64,000 nt of DNA, from contig SSBO01000008.1 of the NCBI GenBank assembly GCA_005281725.1, forward strand, positions 4,321,964-4,385,963, written 5' to 3'. The notes under the pieces were generated by a model that saw nothing but the letters and a program-made list of their open reading frames with translations, had not been told where the DNA came from and did not search any database. Below, piece after piece: positions 10,690-23,073 of the stretch. The DNA is from Wuchereria bancrofti. Lineage: Eukaryota; Nematoda; Chromadorea; Rhabditida; Onchocercidae. The position numbers were made by a program, and so were the translations under genes. Position 1 is the stretch's first letter; every line of letters starts with the position of its first letter.

Positions 10690-10857
10690 GATGTTAAGGT
10701 TACAAAGTAGATTAAAATCACTTAAAACAATACTCTTTGTTCATTACATCATAGCTTCGCCATTGTGGCGACAGATGTTAAGGCTACAAAGTAGATTAAA
10801 ATCACTTAAAACAGTAATCTTTGTTCATTACATCATAGCTTCGCCATTGTGGCGACA
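10690..10857. repeat. 84-bp tandem duplication in LTR U3
   Basis: Copies 10690-10773 and 10774-10857 differ at only a few positions. Each ends in the LTR terminal hairpin (TCGCCA/TGGCGA around CAA). The left LTR has a single copy of this unit. Confidence 0.85.
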
Positions 10858-12112
10858 TACCTTAAAGTTTCGCTAAAAATACCGAAAAGTAGTGGAATTT
10901 CAAAGTTTTAAACATTATACAAAATCACTACACACTTTTCAGCAAGAAAACTTGCTAATAACCCGCTTAGCCGATTTGGAGAGGATGTTGATAGAACACA
11001 AAAGCGAAATGTCAGCAAGAAATAGAGAAGGGTCGGGTTGAAGAAGTAATAAAAATGGAGGGAGGAAGGGAGTTCCGAACTTCAGGAATCGAAATTTAAT
11101 GAAGAGGTAAAGTGGATCTTAGGCCTGAAAGTAATGACGAAGCTGAGTGGCTAGAGTAGTTCTTCCGCCGGGAAGCAGTGGCAAAAGCCCTGAGGACCGA
11201 TTACATAAGTGGTTCAAGTATTAAAAATTTCTAATACTTATTTCTCAGGATTTATTAATCATTGTTAGCTTTAGGTATAAGTAAGGCAGTGAAAGGAATC
11301 TTCGGAACACCCTTGAATCTATTTTTCTTTTCAGATGTTTCATCTTTGATGCTTACGTTGGCACGTATGAGTTACACAGATGATAGTGATATATACAAGT
11401 AATATTCCTTCACTTTTCCTTGAATATATTAGGATACTCGAAGAATATTTGCAGTAATCTTTGCAAAATGATAACTCAAAAGATTTCAAAATTTGCCGAA
11501 ATATTTGATCGATAATATTCGTAAAAAAATGCATGAAACTTCGGTTGCTTATAAAATATTTAGGTATTCAGTGGTATGCCAAGATCATGTATGATTTTTA
11601 CTTTTATTGTGATAATAATAAGGCTGGATCTCTAGGAATAATCCATATAATACAAAGTGACTTCAATTTTCACCAAGGCAGATAAAAAGTTAGCAAAACG
11701 TATTGTAATACACTGTACTAGCAACAATAAAGTAAACATGTTTTGGTAAGGAGAATACTTCTCATCTCAAAACGATCAGTGCTGATCATGGAAATTAAGA
11801 AGTGACAAATGAAATGGACAGCAGAATTTAGCTATCAAAGGTAGTAATGGCTCGATGATTTTGTTTATGTCGTCCTTTTTATTTTTTGTTTTTGTAATCA
11901 TTGCAATTAAAACATCTTTGAAGTTGGAAAACAAATTTTATATGCATTATTATACTTTCCGGAATTATTTTTACTAAGTTAATTCAAATATTAAGTTAAT
12001 TTACTGCTCGAAAATTCATGAATAGTCAATTATCATTATCTACAACAAAAGATTTGAAATAAAGTGAAATTCATCTTATCACTACAGTAATTGTTCTATA
12101 CAAAATTTTCAG
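10858..12112. other. Interval between retrotransposon and next gene
   Basis: No convincing exon. 10960-11220 is less AT-rich than its flanks, but all frames are broken. It may be a decayed gene or element fragment. The remainder is AT-rich. Confidence 0.5.
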
Positions 12113-12336
12113 ATATTTGGAATACTTATCACAGAGTAACGAAATATAAAGCAAACAAATTTACCACTCAGAAATCACCAATTCTGCCGAAAAGTGATCG
12201 ATATCATTGTGATTTTCGTCACTTGAATCGAATGTTTAGCTCACGTCATCCTTTACTATCATCTACCACTTTGAAGAGTGTAATAAACAGTAATCAAAAT
12301 CTCTATGAAAATCTTAAAAAATCCAAAAGAATTTGA
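12113..12336 (+). CDS. Terminal exon of a hypothetical basic protein
   Basis: A good acceptor (AAAATTTTCAG) opens a frame of 74 codons ending in TGA. Residues include IWNTYHRVTKYKANK, SDRYHCDFRHLNRMF and a lysine-rich end. The phase requires one base from an upstream exon, which I could not locate. It is basic, without signal peptide or TM, and I recognise no domain. It is tail-to-tail with the LOTUS/Tudor gene, whose stop lies about 200 bases away. Confidence 0.4.
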
Positions 12337-12539
12337 CTTTATGCATTTTGAGATCATTCAAATATTAAAAAACTGAATTGTTTCAACTACACTTAATTCA
12401 TCAACTTATGAAAATCCTAAAACAATAATCAAACTGCAAGTATTTCTCAATTCATCACAACAGATACAGAAACTTTTTCCTCATTTAAAAATTAAAATTG
12501 ATAGTCATGCATTAGCCTTAGTTAAATATGATTTTAATT

Positions 12540-15500
12540 TCAATATACGTTCGAAGGGAACACTTGGATCAAATTTTGTCGCAAAAATATTGCCGGTACA
12601 TTTAAACTGTGTACTTCGCTGTACAATTGCTTCAATTCGAAAAGATTTTTCGATGGCTAAAAGGAAAATAAACTCTGAGAATTCAAAAATAAACTAAGGT
12701 ATTGGAAAGCTTCATAAACGAAAACATAAACATATTTGATTCCTTATTTCAATTCTTAAAAATTAAAAGATATTTCTGATTACGCATATAATCTCCATTC
12801 ATTCTAAACAAAATTAGGCTGAGAAGTTACCTCAGAAACTACATCGGCTTGGATATCCAGAGCAGTACCTCCAAGAAGCTTTGAATATACCAAAGAGAAG
12901 TATTTGTCGAATTCATTCTAAAACAATAAAAAGTGGTATTTGTTTTCCTCTAAACAATATTGCATGAGTTCCAATTATGAATGCCACTTAAAAAGTAGAA
13001 TTATGAAAATTTTCTCTTCGATTGCTCAATAAAATATAAAACTGACTTCAATTCACACGACAGTACTCAGATTTTCACTGAGACTACGAATAAAGCATAA
13101 GTTATAAGCAAAAATTAAACTTTAATTTTCCCACCTTTCTTCCAGGTACAATCATAAATGGTGCAGTCTTAGCTACCACACCGTATGATGGTCTTGCATA
13201 ATCACTCGTCAGCTAAAAATGATGCATCTAGTTTGAAATCAATCAATAAATTGTTAGGTTTAAGAAATTATATTTTGTAAACGGTTTTGAATCTACAAAC
13301 CAACTTTACACTATCACAAAAAACTTCCAGTTTATATTTTTATGGCTTAATAACATGACGCAAAAATTGAGAACATTAGCAGATTTATTGCGAGCCTTTA
13401 CAATCTTAAATCTTTGAACTTGGAAATTCCAAGAATCACAATGAAATTTCAGGCAAGCACTCTACAATGCTCTTAATACTTTGCAAAATTTGTTGATTGT
13501 AGTTTCAGCCACAAATTTCGAAAAAAAAGAAACCTTTCTCAATTGATTGACTGGTACCTTTTGATAGCGCATTTGATCAATTAAATAAACCAGCACAGCA
13601 TCAGAATGACCACCATCACCCATGCACTGAACTCGATAAACCCGATTATCTTTGATATCGTGGAAAACGTAAATACAATCTTTTATGGGTTTCTTTATAG
13701 CATAATCCTTTTCCGGACCATAAGATAGGTAGTGAAGGCTAAAAGATTACAACCGTTGCATGTTTATACGAACTTTTATTTAAAATAATGAAGTTTATAT
13801 TGAATAAAAATTGACTTATCTCGTCTTAAGTTACTTCGATGTGAGTGAGTTAAAGTCCAACGGGACATAATTTGAAATTCATACAACCTTATGCATTATT
13901 ACTACATGAACACACTTACCACATCTTTTTTTCGAATAAATTATATTCGCGCTCAAAAGAGCGAAGTCTAAAGAATGCCTGAATTCGAAATCTTTCCAAT
14001 GGTTCTCTAATCAAAGCAATATCTATCAATAAAACCTAAATAAAAGATAAAAATGGTTTTCAAAAAAACAGAAAAAAAAAATCACAATCTGCTTTTCCCA
14101 CCTTTTGTTATCTTTCCCAGTAGCTGTCAAGTTTAAAAATTCAGAAAAAAACATTTTAACTACTTTATATTAATAAGTAATGACACTGTATTATCCGGTT
14201 TTGCCTCAGGAAATAATTCCTAAGTTGAACTTAGTAACTATTAAAGAGATAACTTAGGAGAGAAGTCACGAAGTTCTCTTACAGAGCAGTAGTCATTGAG
14301 AAATGCATAGTAACGGTAGAATAATTATCTGGGATTCAATCATTTAAAAATAAATTGTATTCATATTGTTAAAGTGAAATTATTCTAAAAAAATAATCTG
14401 GGAATTTCCATTACTACTTTATACAACAATGGATTGAAGATAAAACTAACTGGTTTAAAAATATTGCCAGCTGATTCGGTAGTGGAACAATAATCCGACA
14501 TAACATGATTGACTATTTTAACTGATTCAATGAATGACGGTAAACAAGACGATACGGCTGGTTCTTCAGGTCTTTTAGCATCATGTATTAATGATATTAC
14601 AGTTCCTGTTTTGAAAAATATCGTAATATATCAGTTTTTCAAAGGGAAGATTTAGGCACATGTCCTAATGCTACTTTCTATAAAACAAAAATCATTCGAT
14701 ATATATTTTAACTTATTTTAGGTCTTCCTTTCACTTAAACAGTGAATATATGTCTCAAAAACTAGCCTACTTGGTTTCACAACTCATTATTTCATTTTTT
14801 CCGACATAAAAACATCACATTTTCTAAAGTTTCAAATCTTTTATCATTTCTGTAAGGATTATTTATACTTATAGTACCTGCCAAATCAAATTTGCAGCAA
14901 AAAACATTTTTGAACTTCGTTATCAGCTTAACTGTAAGCTGGCAAATGTTCACATCGATGCCTCTTGCACTCAGTTTTTCGAGTAATTCTTTCTGATGTA
15001 AAGGCCTTCCTGACTCCAGCAGCAAGTCATAGATCTGCAAAAAAAAGATTTAGATTTAGAAATTCAAAATTAAAAAGACAAAATTAAGTGACGATCAGAA
15101 AATAAATAAGACCAACTATAGCGGCTGGCACACTGTTATCAATGGAACTTAGAGGCACTGGTCGTTTGCTTTCATTCTGATCACTATTTGCGCAATTATT
15201 CGATGATTGAACAGATGGGAAAAGTGATTTCTCAAAGTCTTTCCGGAGATCAAGTACCTAGAATAACCATAAAAGCTGAAAACTGGCTAAAATAAAAATG
15301 AAACTTTGGCCGTACCTACAAATTTGTACCGGAAATTGTACCCAAAACTCCATCCAGCTATAAATAAAAGTCTTTTTGAGATCTAAAAGTTAGCCTATGT
15401 TAGTGAATAACCTCAGCTAAAAAAAAAAAAAAAATATTTTCAAGTATCAGATTTCGAACTAATGAAATAACTAACACCATCTCGAACAATGAATTCTGGA

Positions 15501-18500
15501 TATCTACCAGATGAAAGTAATTTTTGTATTATATTTTCCCATGTGCCTTCCGGATAATTCTTAGGATCAATGTGTCTGCCATCCTCTTCATAAAAAATCC
15601 TCGATAAATCAGAAACCTAAAAGAGAAAGCATACAGTGCACATACGTGAGAGAAATAAGGAAAAAGTAAATTTTATCCAAATCGTATTCAGAATAATTAT
15701 CTTCATTCATAAAATGCACAAACATCGTCACTTATAATTTTTTTTTCATTGCTTCTGAAATGTTTAAGCATTTAAATTTGTTTCTTGAAATAGAAACAAA
15801 TCACTATGTATTTGCATTAATGAATGAAAAATACCTTGAAGGAACCTTTTGTTCGGACAAAACGAAGCACTTTATCGATCAAAACCTTATATGGCAAATA
15901 ATCATCTTTTGTTCTTATCACTGAAGCCAATGTTGAACCATTTTGGTGTTTATATCTATCATTCGCCTAGAAGACAAACGTAAATTCATGCGTTAAATAG
16001 TATCAAAAAAAATAAAAAAAAATAATAAAAGATCTTAGATATTGCCGAATTCAAATTGAATATGCAACAAATGAAACTTTACATTTGCTTCAAAAAAATA
16101 TCTCTTTAATGCGTGAAAAAATCGAATTCAAAATGATCACTGTGTTTTCCAAATTACAAATTACAAAAACAAACTGTAAAGCAAATTTCAGTATCTTTTT
16201 CAATTGCTTACTCAAACTGCCAAAGAATGTCCACTTTCCAATTCAAATTCTGCCTAATTAACAATCCGCTGATCGAATCATCTATGATTTAAACTAACTT
16301 TCTTCGTTAAACAAAATAACTAACATTTAGAACAGGGAACTGTGAATCTTGAAGACGGCTATTATCAACAGTACCAGTTTTCGATAATGAAGAAATAGGA
16401 ACAACAGAACGATCCGGAAAATCAAATCGATATTGATTAGGATTGAATGAACTGTGAAAAGTATCCCTTTGCACCACAGTTGACTATAAAAAAGAAGAAA
16501 AAAACGAAATGCAAGGGATAATAATGAGAAATAAAGTACCTCACATATGATAAATATTAAACAGTAGAAGTGTCAAATAAGTTGTATAGAACTTTTCTCA
16601 TTAAAAATCCATTATAGCCCAAGAATATTTTACGTTCACAAAAATTTCTTACGGAAATATGAAACGGAAATTGAGATAGGGAGAAAAAAGAGGAAACTGG
16701 AAACTGAAATAAAGAGAAAGAGCGGAAGAAAGCGACAAGTGAAAAAGTAAACATGAAACATTTACCGCAAGTGACAACGATTTTTGAGGCATAACACTGA
16801 CGGAACTGAGAATGCTTTCAAATTCTGCAAGAAAAATTAGTAAAACTAGTTAGAGATATGCATATGTCAGGAATACCTTTTTTTTTTCACACGAACTTTT
16901 AACAAGAAGTGAAAACTAAACATGAAAACTTTTGAAAATAGAATTTTATAAATTATAACATTTTATCATTACCTAACAAATTTTTTTAGATGGTAATATT
17001 TAGGACTGTATGGGATTCAATATATTTCTCTCTCCCTCTTATTATAGTAAATATAAGTATGTAAGATCCACATAAAACTGAATCAAATCTCCGTTTTAAA
17101 TAATTATACCTTATATAATGTAAATGATTATTTCAACTTCAAACTTCGCTATTTAATCAATTACTTGTAGCATTTTAAAGTACGATTTTTATTTTTATGT
17201 CACGTCAAATGCTATTAGATTAGATATTTAATGAGTTGTAACTAACCATCACTATCATTCTCGTCGCTAATAACTCTTAGCAAAAGATCATCATCTTCAC
17301 ACTTTGTTACCAGAACATCGTTATATAAATGCCTTTTGAGAAACTCATAGAGATTTTGAATTTCTTCTTCTTTCGTATTAAATAAACGACAGATCTGAAA
17401 AAAGAAAAACGTATTAGTTGATTTATTAAAACAGTGCATTCGACAAGACAACTGTACCTAAATTTATTCCTGAATACTTTACAAACTGTAATAATTGCTA
17501 GGAGTATAAGAATAAAAATGGTAACCTCAGTATTGTTAAGGGAAACATCAAAAGAACATAAATACGAATTTTTCATTTCCGAAAATCTTATTTCACCGCC
17601 ATTTAGTTCAATGAGTTTTATCAATCGCTTTCTACCCTAAAAAGAAAAAATTGTTCAATCTCTAATAAATTTGAGTTTCAAAAATCAAAACTTTAAGGTC
17701 AAGTGTAAGGGCAGCTAAAATTCCATTTCGTATCTGTCAAATTAGAACGAAATCCATGTTCAATATTTCACTATTTTACTGTGGTAAGTGTAGTAACAGT
17801 TAAACTATGAAATGCAGGATCATATCAGATTATTCATTTAAAAAACTTTTAAATGATTAAGAAACATAGAAGTTTTACGACAAATTTAAGTAAGCGATCT
17901 AAGTGGATGGAAGTTCATCGAATAAGCAATGTCTGTCCAAATGTCCACAACGATTTTTTTTTTTTTTTTGATTTCTTATTCAATCTAAATAAGGTAAGAA
18001 TAAAGAGGGAAAAGAAAAGCTCAACAAAAAGCTATAAGATCGAAAATGCAATACTTAAATAAAGACCTTTTGAGATTTCAACATTCGATTTTCTTCAATT
18101 TTATTTACAAGCGATTGTGGCTGGATCCCTGAATATATTGGAAATTACTTTCAAATCAGGGAAATGGAATTTGTTACCAAAAAATAACTATAGAAAATAA
18201 TGGAAAGAATATTTTTCATGACATGTTCTATCGAATAAGCAAGAATTATCAAATTTCTAACCCTAACAGTAAATTAAAAAAAAAAAAGATCATTTTAATT
18301 TTAACAAATTTACACCATTTCAACTTTAATGACGCTCAAAGATAGATTAAAGAAACTAATCGAACAGTGCAGTTTAGATAAGTTAAAATTGAAATGACCT
18401 GAAATTGAAGCGACAGAATGATTAACGTAGTCACAATTTTGATGATTGGATAAGGGTTGATTATTGTCCGAAGTTTGCATAGGTGTAATAAGTTCTAACT

Positions 18501-19852
18501 TTTGGTATTCAGAAATACAGGGAGAATGCATATGCCTAAACAATGGGCTATTAAACTATCAAGTAAATCCACTACAACTAATTGGATAACTCTCGTTCTG
18601 GACTTCACTGTAAAGTGTGATACTAGCCTACCCAATTTCGAGTGACTTTTGTCAATCAGTTGCTTGAAGACAAATTGATTGCTTGGATTCAACAAATCTA
18701 ACTAATTTATACCACAGACCTTTTATAGAATTTTGCCTTGAGATTTGATTGAGGTATATTTTTTAAAGTATCGTCTGAATTTTCTTGGAATTTTGTTGCC
18801 GCTTTTTCTGTCGAAATAGCTTCATTCACAGTCATTTGAGACCACTCAGGCAATTTCCAACTTCCAGCTTTAATAGAGTTAGAATAAGCCGGTGCAACCG
18901 GCCGCAATTCCCCTAAATTATTTCATAAAGACATCATAAAGCAATCTGTCATCATCAATTGAAATTTCACGAAACAACTGACAGAAATGTTAAAAACTGG
19001 AAATTAATAATCATATGAAATATATGATTATATATGAAATATATACAAATCGGGGAAAAAATCGGAAAAAAAATATCACATACTTTTCATAAATGTCGAA
19101 GGTTTTAAAGCATTACGTCTTCGCTCTGCTTTGAGAGTTCGAGATTTTGACTTTGTATTGCGGACAAGATCTAACATTTTTTTAGTATTTTTATCCCCAG
19201 CTGCGAAATATCGCCCATTTTCATACACAATTCCACCTTCTCCTTGCATAGTTGGTGAAACAAGAAGTGAATCCAAATCCTTAAAGCCATACTCTTCCGG
19301 ATGCAAACCTTTGCCATACATATCCCTGAACACAATCTGATTAAAAAAGAAAAAAAAATTTAATAAATTAAACATAAGTATAAAAATTACATAGAACAAA
19401 AGATTATGGTTGTAATGAGTAACTCTATAATCTTAATCCTTTATCACTCATTAAAACTTTCATAAATATTTATTTGAATAAATATTTACTTGAAGCATCT
19501 GTACCAAAATTTTACTGTCCTTATTTAATAATCTGATAAGTTTCTTGTGTTTTTTTTCTTTTTTTTAAACTCGAAATAATGATGCAATTCCTATGCAAAT
19601 TAGACCTTCTAATCAAACATGATATTTTAATTTTTCTTTCTGGAAAAACATTTAAACAAACATTCACTTCATAATTATTACATTGAAGTTAAATAAAATT
19701 AACCAAAACCTCAACATCTGTGCATTTGTCTAAAAATTAGAAATTAAAAAAAAATACTTGTATATCTGATACAAATTATTCGCAGTGCATCCATTCTTTT
19801 CTGAACCAATCACCGCAACAATGCGAATCTTCAAATCATCTAATGTTGACAT
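12540..19852 (-). CDS. LOTUS (OST-HTH)/Tudor-domain protein, TDRD5/TDRD7/LOTR-1 type
   Basis: Twenty exons join without a phase error into about 856 residues: 19852-19758, 19325-19084, 18912-18720, 18535-18399, 18128-18067, 17636-17526, 17394-17247, 16824-16766, 16483-16325, 15966-15835, 15616-15478, 15357-15320, 15257-15117, 15034-14878, 14605-14451, 14035-13920, 13738-13534, 13212-13135, 12917-12831, 12656-12540. Residues 3-80 are a LOTUS domain (IYKDMYGKGLHPEEYGFKDL). LOTUS-like helical units recur near 415-505 and 553-604 (IYDLLLESGRPLHQKELLEK). Residues 657-763 form an extended Tudor domain (IREPLERFRIQAFF, then DNRVYRVQCMGDG). Animal relatives sit in germ granules, where LOTUS binds Vasa-type helicases and Tudor binds methyl-arginine; the same role is inferred here. 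The chosen ATG follows an in-frame acceptor at about 19900, so an upstream exon or SL trans-splicing is possible. Confidence 0.8.
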
Positions 19853-22800
19853 TTCCGCTTCAGGCAATTCTCCTTCCACACACTCAAATATAGAAGACGC
19901 TAAGAAGAAAAGCAACGAATAACCCCCTTTTTTTTGAAAATGATCTAAAAAGAATAAACTTTAAATATTTTAACAAATTCAAAATAAATGGATAAAAGCC
20001 GTACACTTTTTTCTTTAATACATGTAAGCCGAAATTATCGAATCTAAAACAGCTAAATAAAATGAAAAAATGATCATTGATCAAAAAAGAAAAAAAGTTT
20101 ACTCATGTTAAGCGATCAAATAATGCAAAATTCATCAATGACTTTCTAGTAACTAGCAAAGTTAAACGAACGAAATGTTAAGCAAATAATTAATCATATT
20201 CAATATTTCAATTATACATCTCTCTTAAGACATATGAAATATTTTATTAGTACTGAAAAATCTTATTTTTATTTGATATGTTGGTCAACAACAAATATAA
20301 CCGAAAAAGAATTATTCATCCATAGTATATTCTTATTTTATTCTGAAATTACTTACTTGTAATGTCTGTCACATACATAATACATATCAATTTCACAATG
20401 AAACTTTATCTTTGTTTTTTCGTCCCTTATCAAACTCACTATTCTGGATTTCAAATTCTTTTTAGCATACTTTTTTCATATCTTTCCGAAAAATTGTCAC
20501 CTTCAAACAAATAAAGCTACTCTCAATTTATTATCAATTTCTAATCAACACTCTTATCATCGACATCATTAAATCTTTTCTATTATACTTCAATTCCATT
20601 ATCTCTGAATTAAACTTTTATCTGAATCAAACATTCTATCTATCACGCATACTACACAACTGAATCGATTCCATATTATAACTTTTGATAAATTGATCAA
20701 TGATAAATTAATAAACGGCAATTTGATCCCATGTAAAATACATAGCAAGAACTGAAACTTAGAAAGATTAAATTAGAATCCAAAATTTTATTCAGTAAGA
20801 CAAATTCCTCTTTCAGTGCGGTGTTATCAAGAAATTAATTGTGAAATATGCTAATTATTTGAAAACTTTATTTTTATTTATTTAACAAAATCCTTATCTG
20901 TAAATGATAGTGAAGAAAAAGAGAATTCCAGAAAGAAAACAATGAAAAGATAAAATTTAATAGAAAAAAAAGTATGCAATAATCTGTTAACATTAATAAA
21001 AATGAAATAAAATCTAGATGAATGAAAAAATAGTATCAGGTCAAATAGTACCAGAATATAAATTTTCAATTTGTCAACCAATCCTTATCTTAATGATGAA
21101 ATGTAATAAAAATAATCACGCGGAATAATCACTCCTTTACAAAAATCTTTTATAATGGAATTATTATAATGATAATTTTGTAATCTTTCGAAAGTTAATC
21201 ATATATAACAAAAGTTACAATCATAAAAAAAAAAGAGTCGAGAAATCCCAAAATATCCAATCAATAAATGGATAAATAAATGAATAAGTCAGAGCAAAAT
21301 TCAAAAAGGAAAAGATAAAAAGAGGAAAATATGCTTATTAGGTTTTTATACATGTTAAAACATACATTATAACAGACAGACAGGAATGAGAGTAAAGAAT
21401 ATAATGTGTCGTAATGGAAAGTAGACAGTACAAGAAAAATACAAATTGTCAAAAATTAATCTTTTTTTTTTTAAACGGCGAAAAAAGAAATCTAATTACA
21501 CTCAGAAAACAAATCTAATTACACTCAGAAAACAAAAATAAGAATTAGAAAAAAAAAAGAAAACAAGAACCGAGTTGTATTCGGCAACTAAGGATAAAAA
21601 TTGAAGAGAAAACAAGCAACTTCAAGGGATTATTTTAGTATTTTGGCTTCTTTATTGTTCCTTTTGCATAATGCGACAAATGGGTGGGGCGCAAAATGAC
21701 ATGTTCTGAGTGATGAAATAAGTTGAAGTGAGTGAAAAGTTTCAAAGAAAGAAGCGCGCAAATTCTAATCAAACAAATTATTTCTTATTAATTTACATCT
21801 TAACAATGTTCAAAAAAAGAAAAATGAATGCAATAATGGGATGATCAATTCGTTTCACAATGATAATATCAATCAATCAATTGATTGATTGATCACTATC
21901 TTAATTATCACTATTCTTTGAATGATAATACGTAACGAAATATTTTAGTGTTTTACAAATCTGAATAGGAATAAATGTATTGCTTGTACTATCAATTGTT
22001 TACTTTTATCTTTGGAAATCTCTTTGGTTTTACTTCATACTATCATAAGTCGTTTTTAATCTTATCACAAACTAGTGTTCTCTTATCTTGTACATCTTAT
22101 CAATAGATTATTTATCAACAGATATCAGCTGAATTATGATATGCAGCAATGATATGATATCTGTAATCAATTTGCAACTATAATTCAATTATTTATGATT
22201 TATGCATTATTCGATTATTTATTATTTGTGCAACTGCAATTCAATTATTTATTATTTATGTATTTTATTATCTAATTCTCGAATTATTTAATTCCTAATC
22301 AATTTTCTAATTTTGAAGCTTTCACTATAGCTTGCTTGTATATTTATGACAGAATTATGACAGAAGTTTGATTTTCATTGTAATTCTTAAAATTTTATTC
22401 TTATTTTTCCTCTTTTTTTCTTTCTTTTTTATTCCGCAATTGTGAGTTTGTAATTATTTGCTTTATTGTAACTGCGCTTCATGTATCGATTGCTTTAATT
22501 AAAATGGAAACGATTAGAATAGCTTAATTGAAAAGTTTGAAATTCAAACACTGCAAAATATGTGTAATGTGTAATAGTTATTTCAAGTTGAAAAATGCTT
22601 ATATTCTTCAATCATTTTCAATTTTATGTAAATTTTGCAAGATAAAATGTTAATTGCTCCCTCAATATTTTATACCAAAAGATTGTAAAATCATTAAAAA
22701 GAAATTATTTTCATATTAACAATGAACTAATCTTTGCAACATTTTTACTTTTCTCTATTTTAAACTTCTACCATCAAAAAAAAAACCAAAAAGCCAGAAA

Positions 22801-23073
22801 AAAAAATGAAAGCATTACATACTACAATAAACAAATATAATGCAGCAAATAAATAAATATTTTCACATTGTTATCATTGTCGCCATCAAGCGCAAATTAA
22901 AAATTGCTCATTCTAACATCAAAATGAAATTTCAACCGTTTAAAAAATTTGCTTTCTTAGAATTTTCCCATGAAAAAAAAACTTACTTTTACAATAGCAA
23001 ATTAGTTAAATTGTAACAAAATATTGTATAATACCAAAAAAAAAAAAACGAAACACAATGTTTTCTTTTTTCT
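19853..23073. other. Gene-free AT-rich interval
   Basis: Upstream of the LOTUS/Tudor gene and downstream of flp-22. Short open frames here are lysine-, phenylalanine- or isoleucine-rich products of A and T runs. It contains a 26-bp palindrome of ATCA units at 21868-21893 and an imperfect duplication of an ATTCAATTATTTAT motif at about 22180-22265. No exon supported. Confidence 0.6.
21868..21893. repeat. 26-bp perfect palindrome of CAAT/ATTG units
   Basis: Bases 21868-21880 (ATCAATCAATCAA) are the exact reverse complement of 21881-21893. It is simple-sequence in nature. Confidence 0.85.

Larger units (their letters stand above)
4314..10857 (-). mobile_element. BEL/Pao-family LTR retrotransposon, degenerate coding region
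   Basis: The element reads right to left. A 5' LTR block lies at 10065-10857 and the internal region at 4556-10064. The 3' LTR, at 4314-4555, is cut by an N at 4313. Outer LTR ends begin TGTCGCCACAATGG in the sense direction, and the U5 end is ACA followed by TGGGGGCTGAGC, a plausible tRNA primer-binding site starting with TGG. Gene order is gag, zinc knuckles and aspartic protease, RT/RNase H, integrase, then an integrase C-terminal domain, as in BEL/Pao elements. The frame changes repeatedly and stops separate every domain, so the copy is not expected to be autonomous. It carries a full SL1 leader inside the LTR (separate entry). Single Ns at 4313 and 10384 show the LTRs were assembly break points. 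Confidence 0.9.
10065..10857 (-). repeat. 5' LTR block with internal duplication and an assembly N
   Basis: In plus-strand order: U5/R (10065-10253), an SL1-like motif plus part of U3 (10254-10383), an N (10384), a second partial U5/R (10385-10487), and a second SL1-like motif plus a full U3 (10488-10857). Bases 10152-10260 and 10385-10493 are near-identical. The second U3 differs at several positions from the first and carries an 84-bp tandem duplication, so it may be another LTR rather than the same one repeated. In the sense strand a polyadenylation signal AATAAA lies just after SL1, marking R. Confidence 0.8.

Noticed and set aside
11150..11215. Walker-A-like peptide on the minus strand (LPGGRTTLATQLRHYF)
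   Set aside because: It lacks the invariant lysine, is bounded by stops and has no adjoining exons. At most a decayed fragment.
14101..14170. Extra exon in the LOTUS/Tudor gene
   Set aside because: An open stretch with an acceptor and donor exists, but its phases do not fit the flanking exons. Direct joining of 14451 to 14035 keeps the Tudor reading intact.
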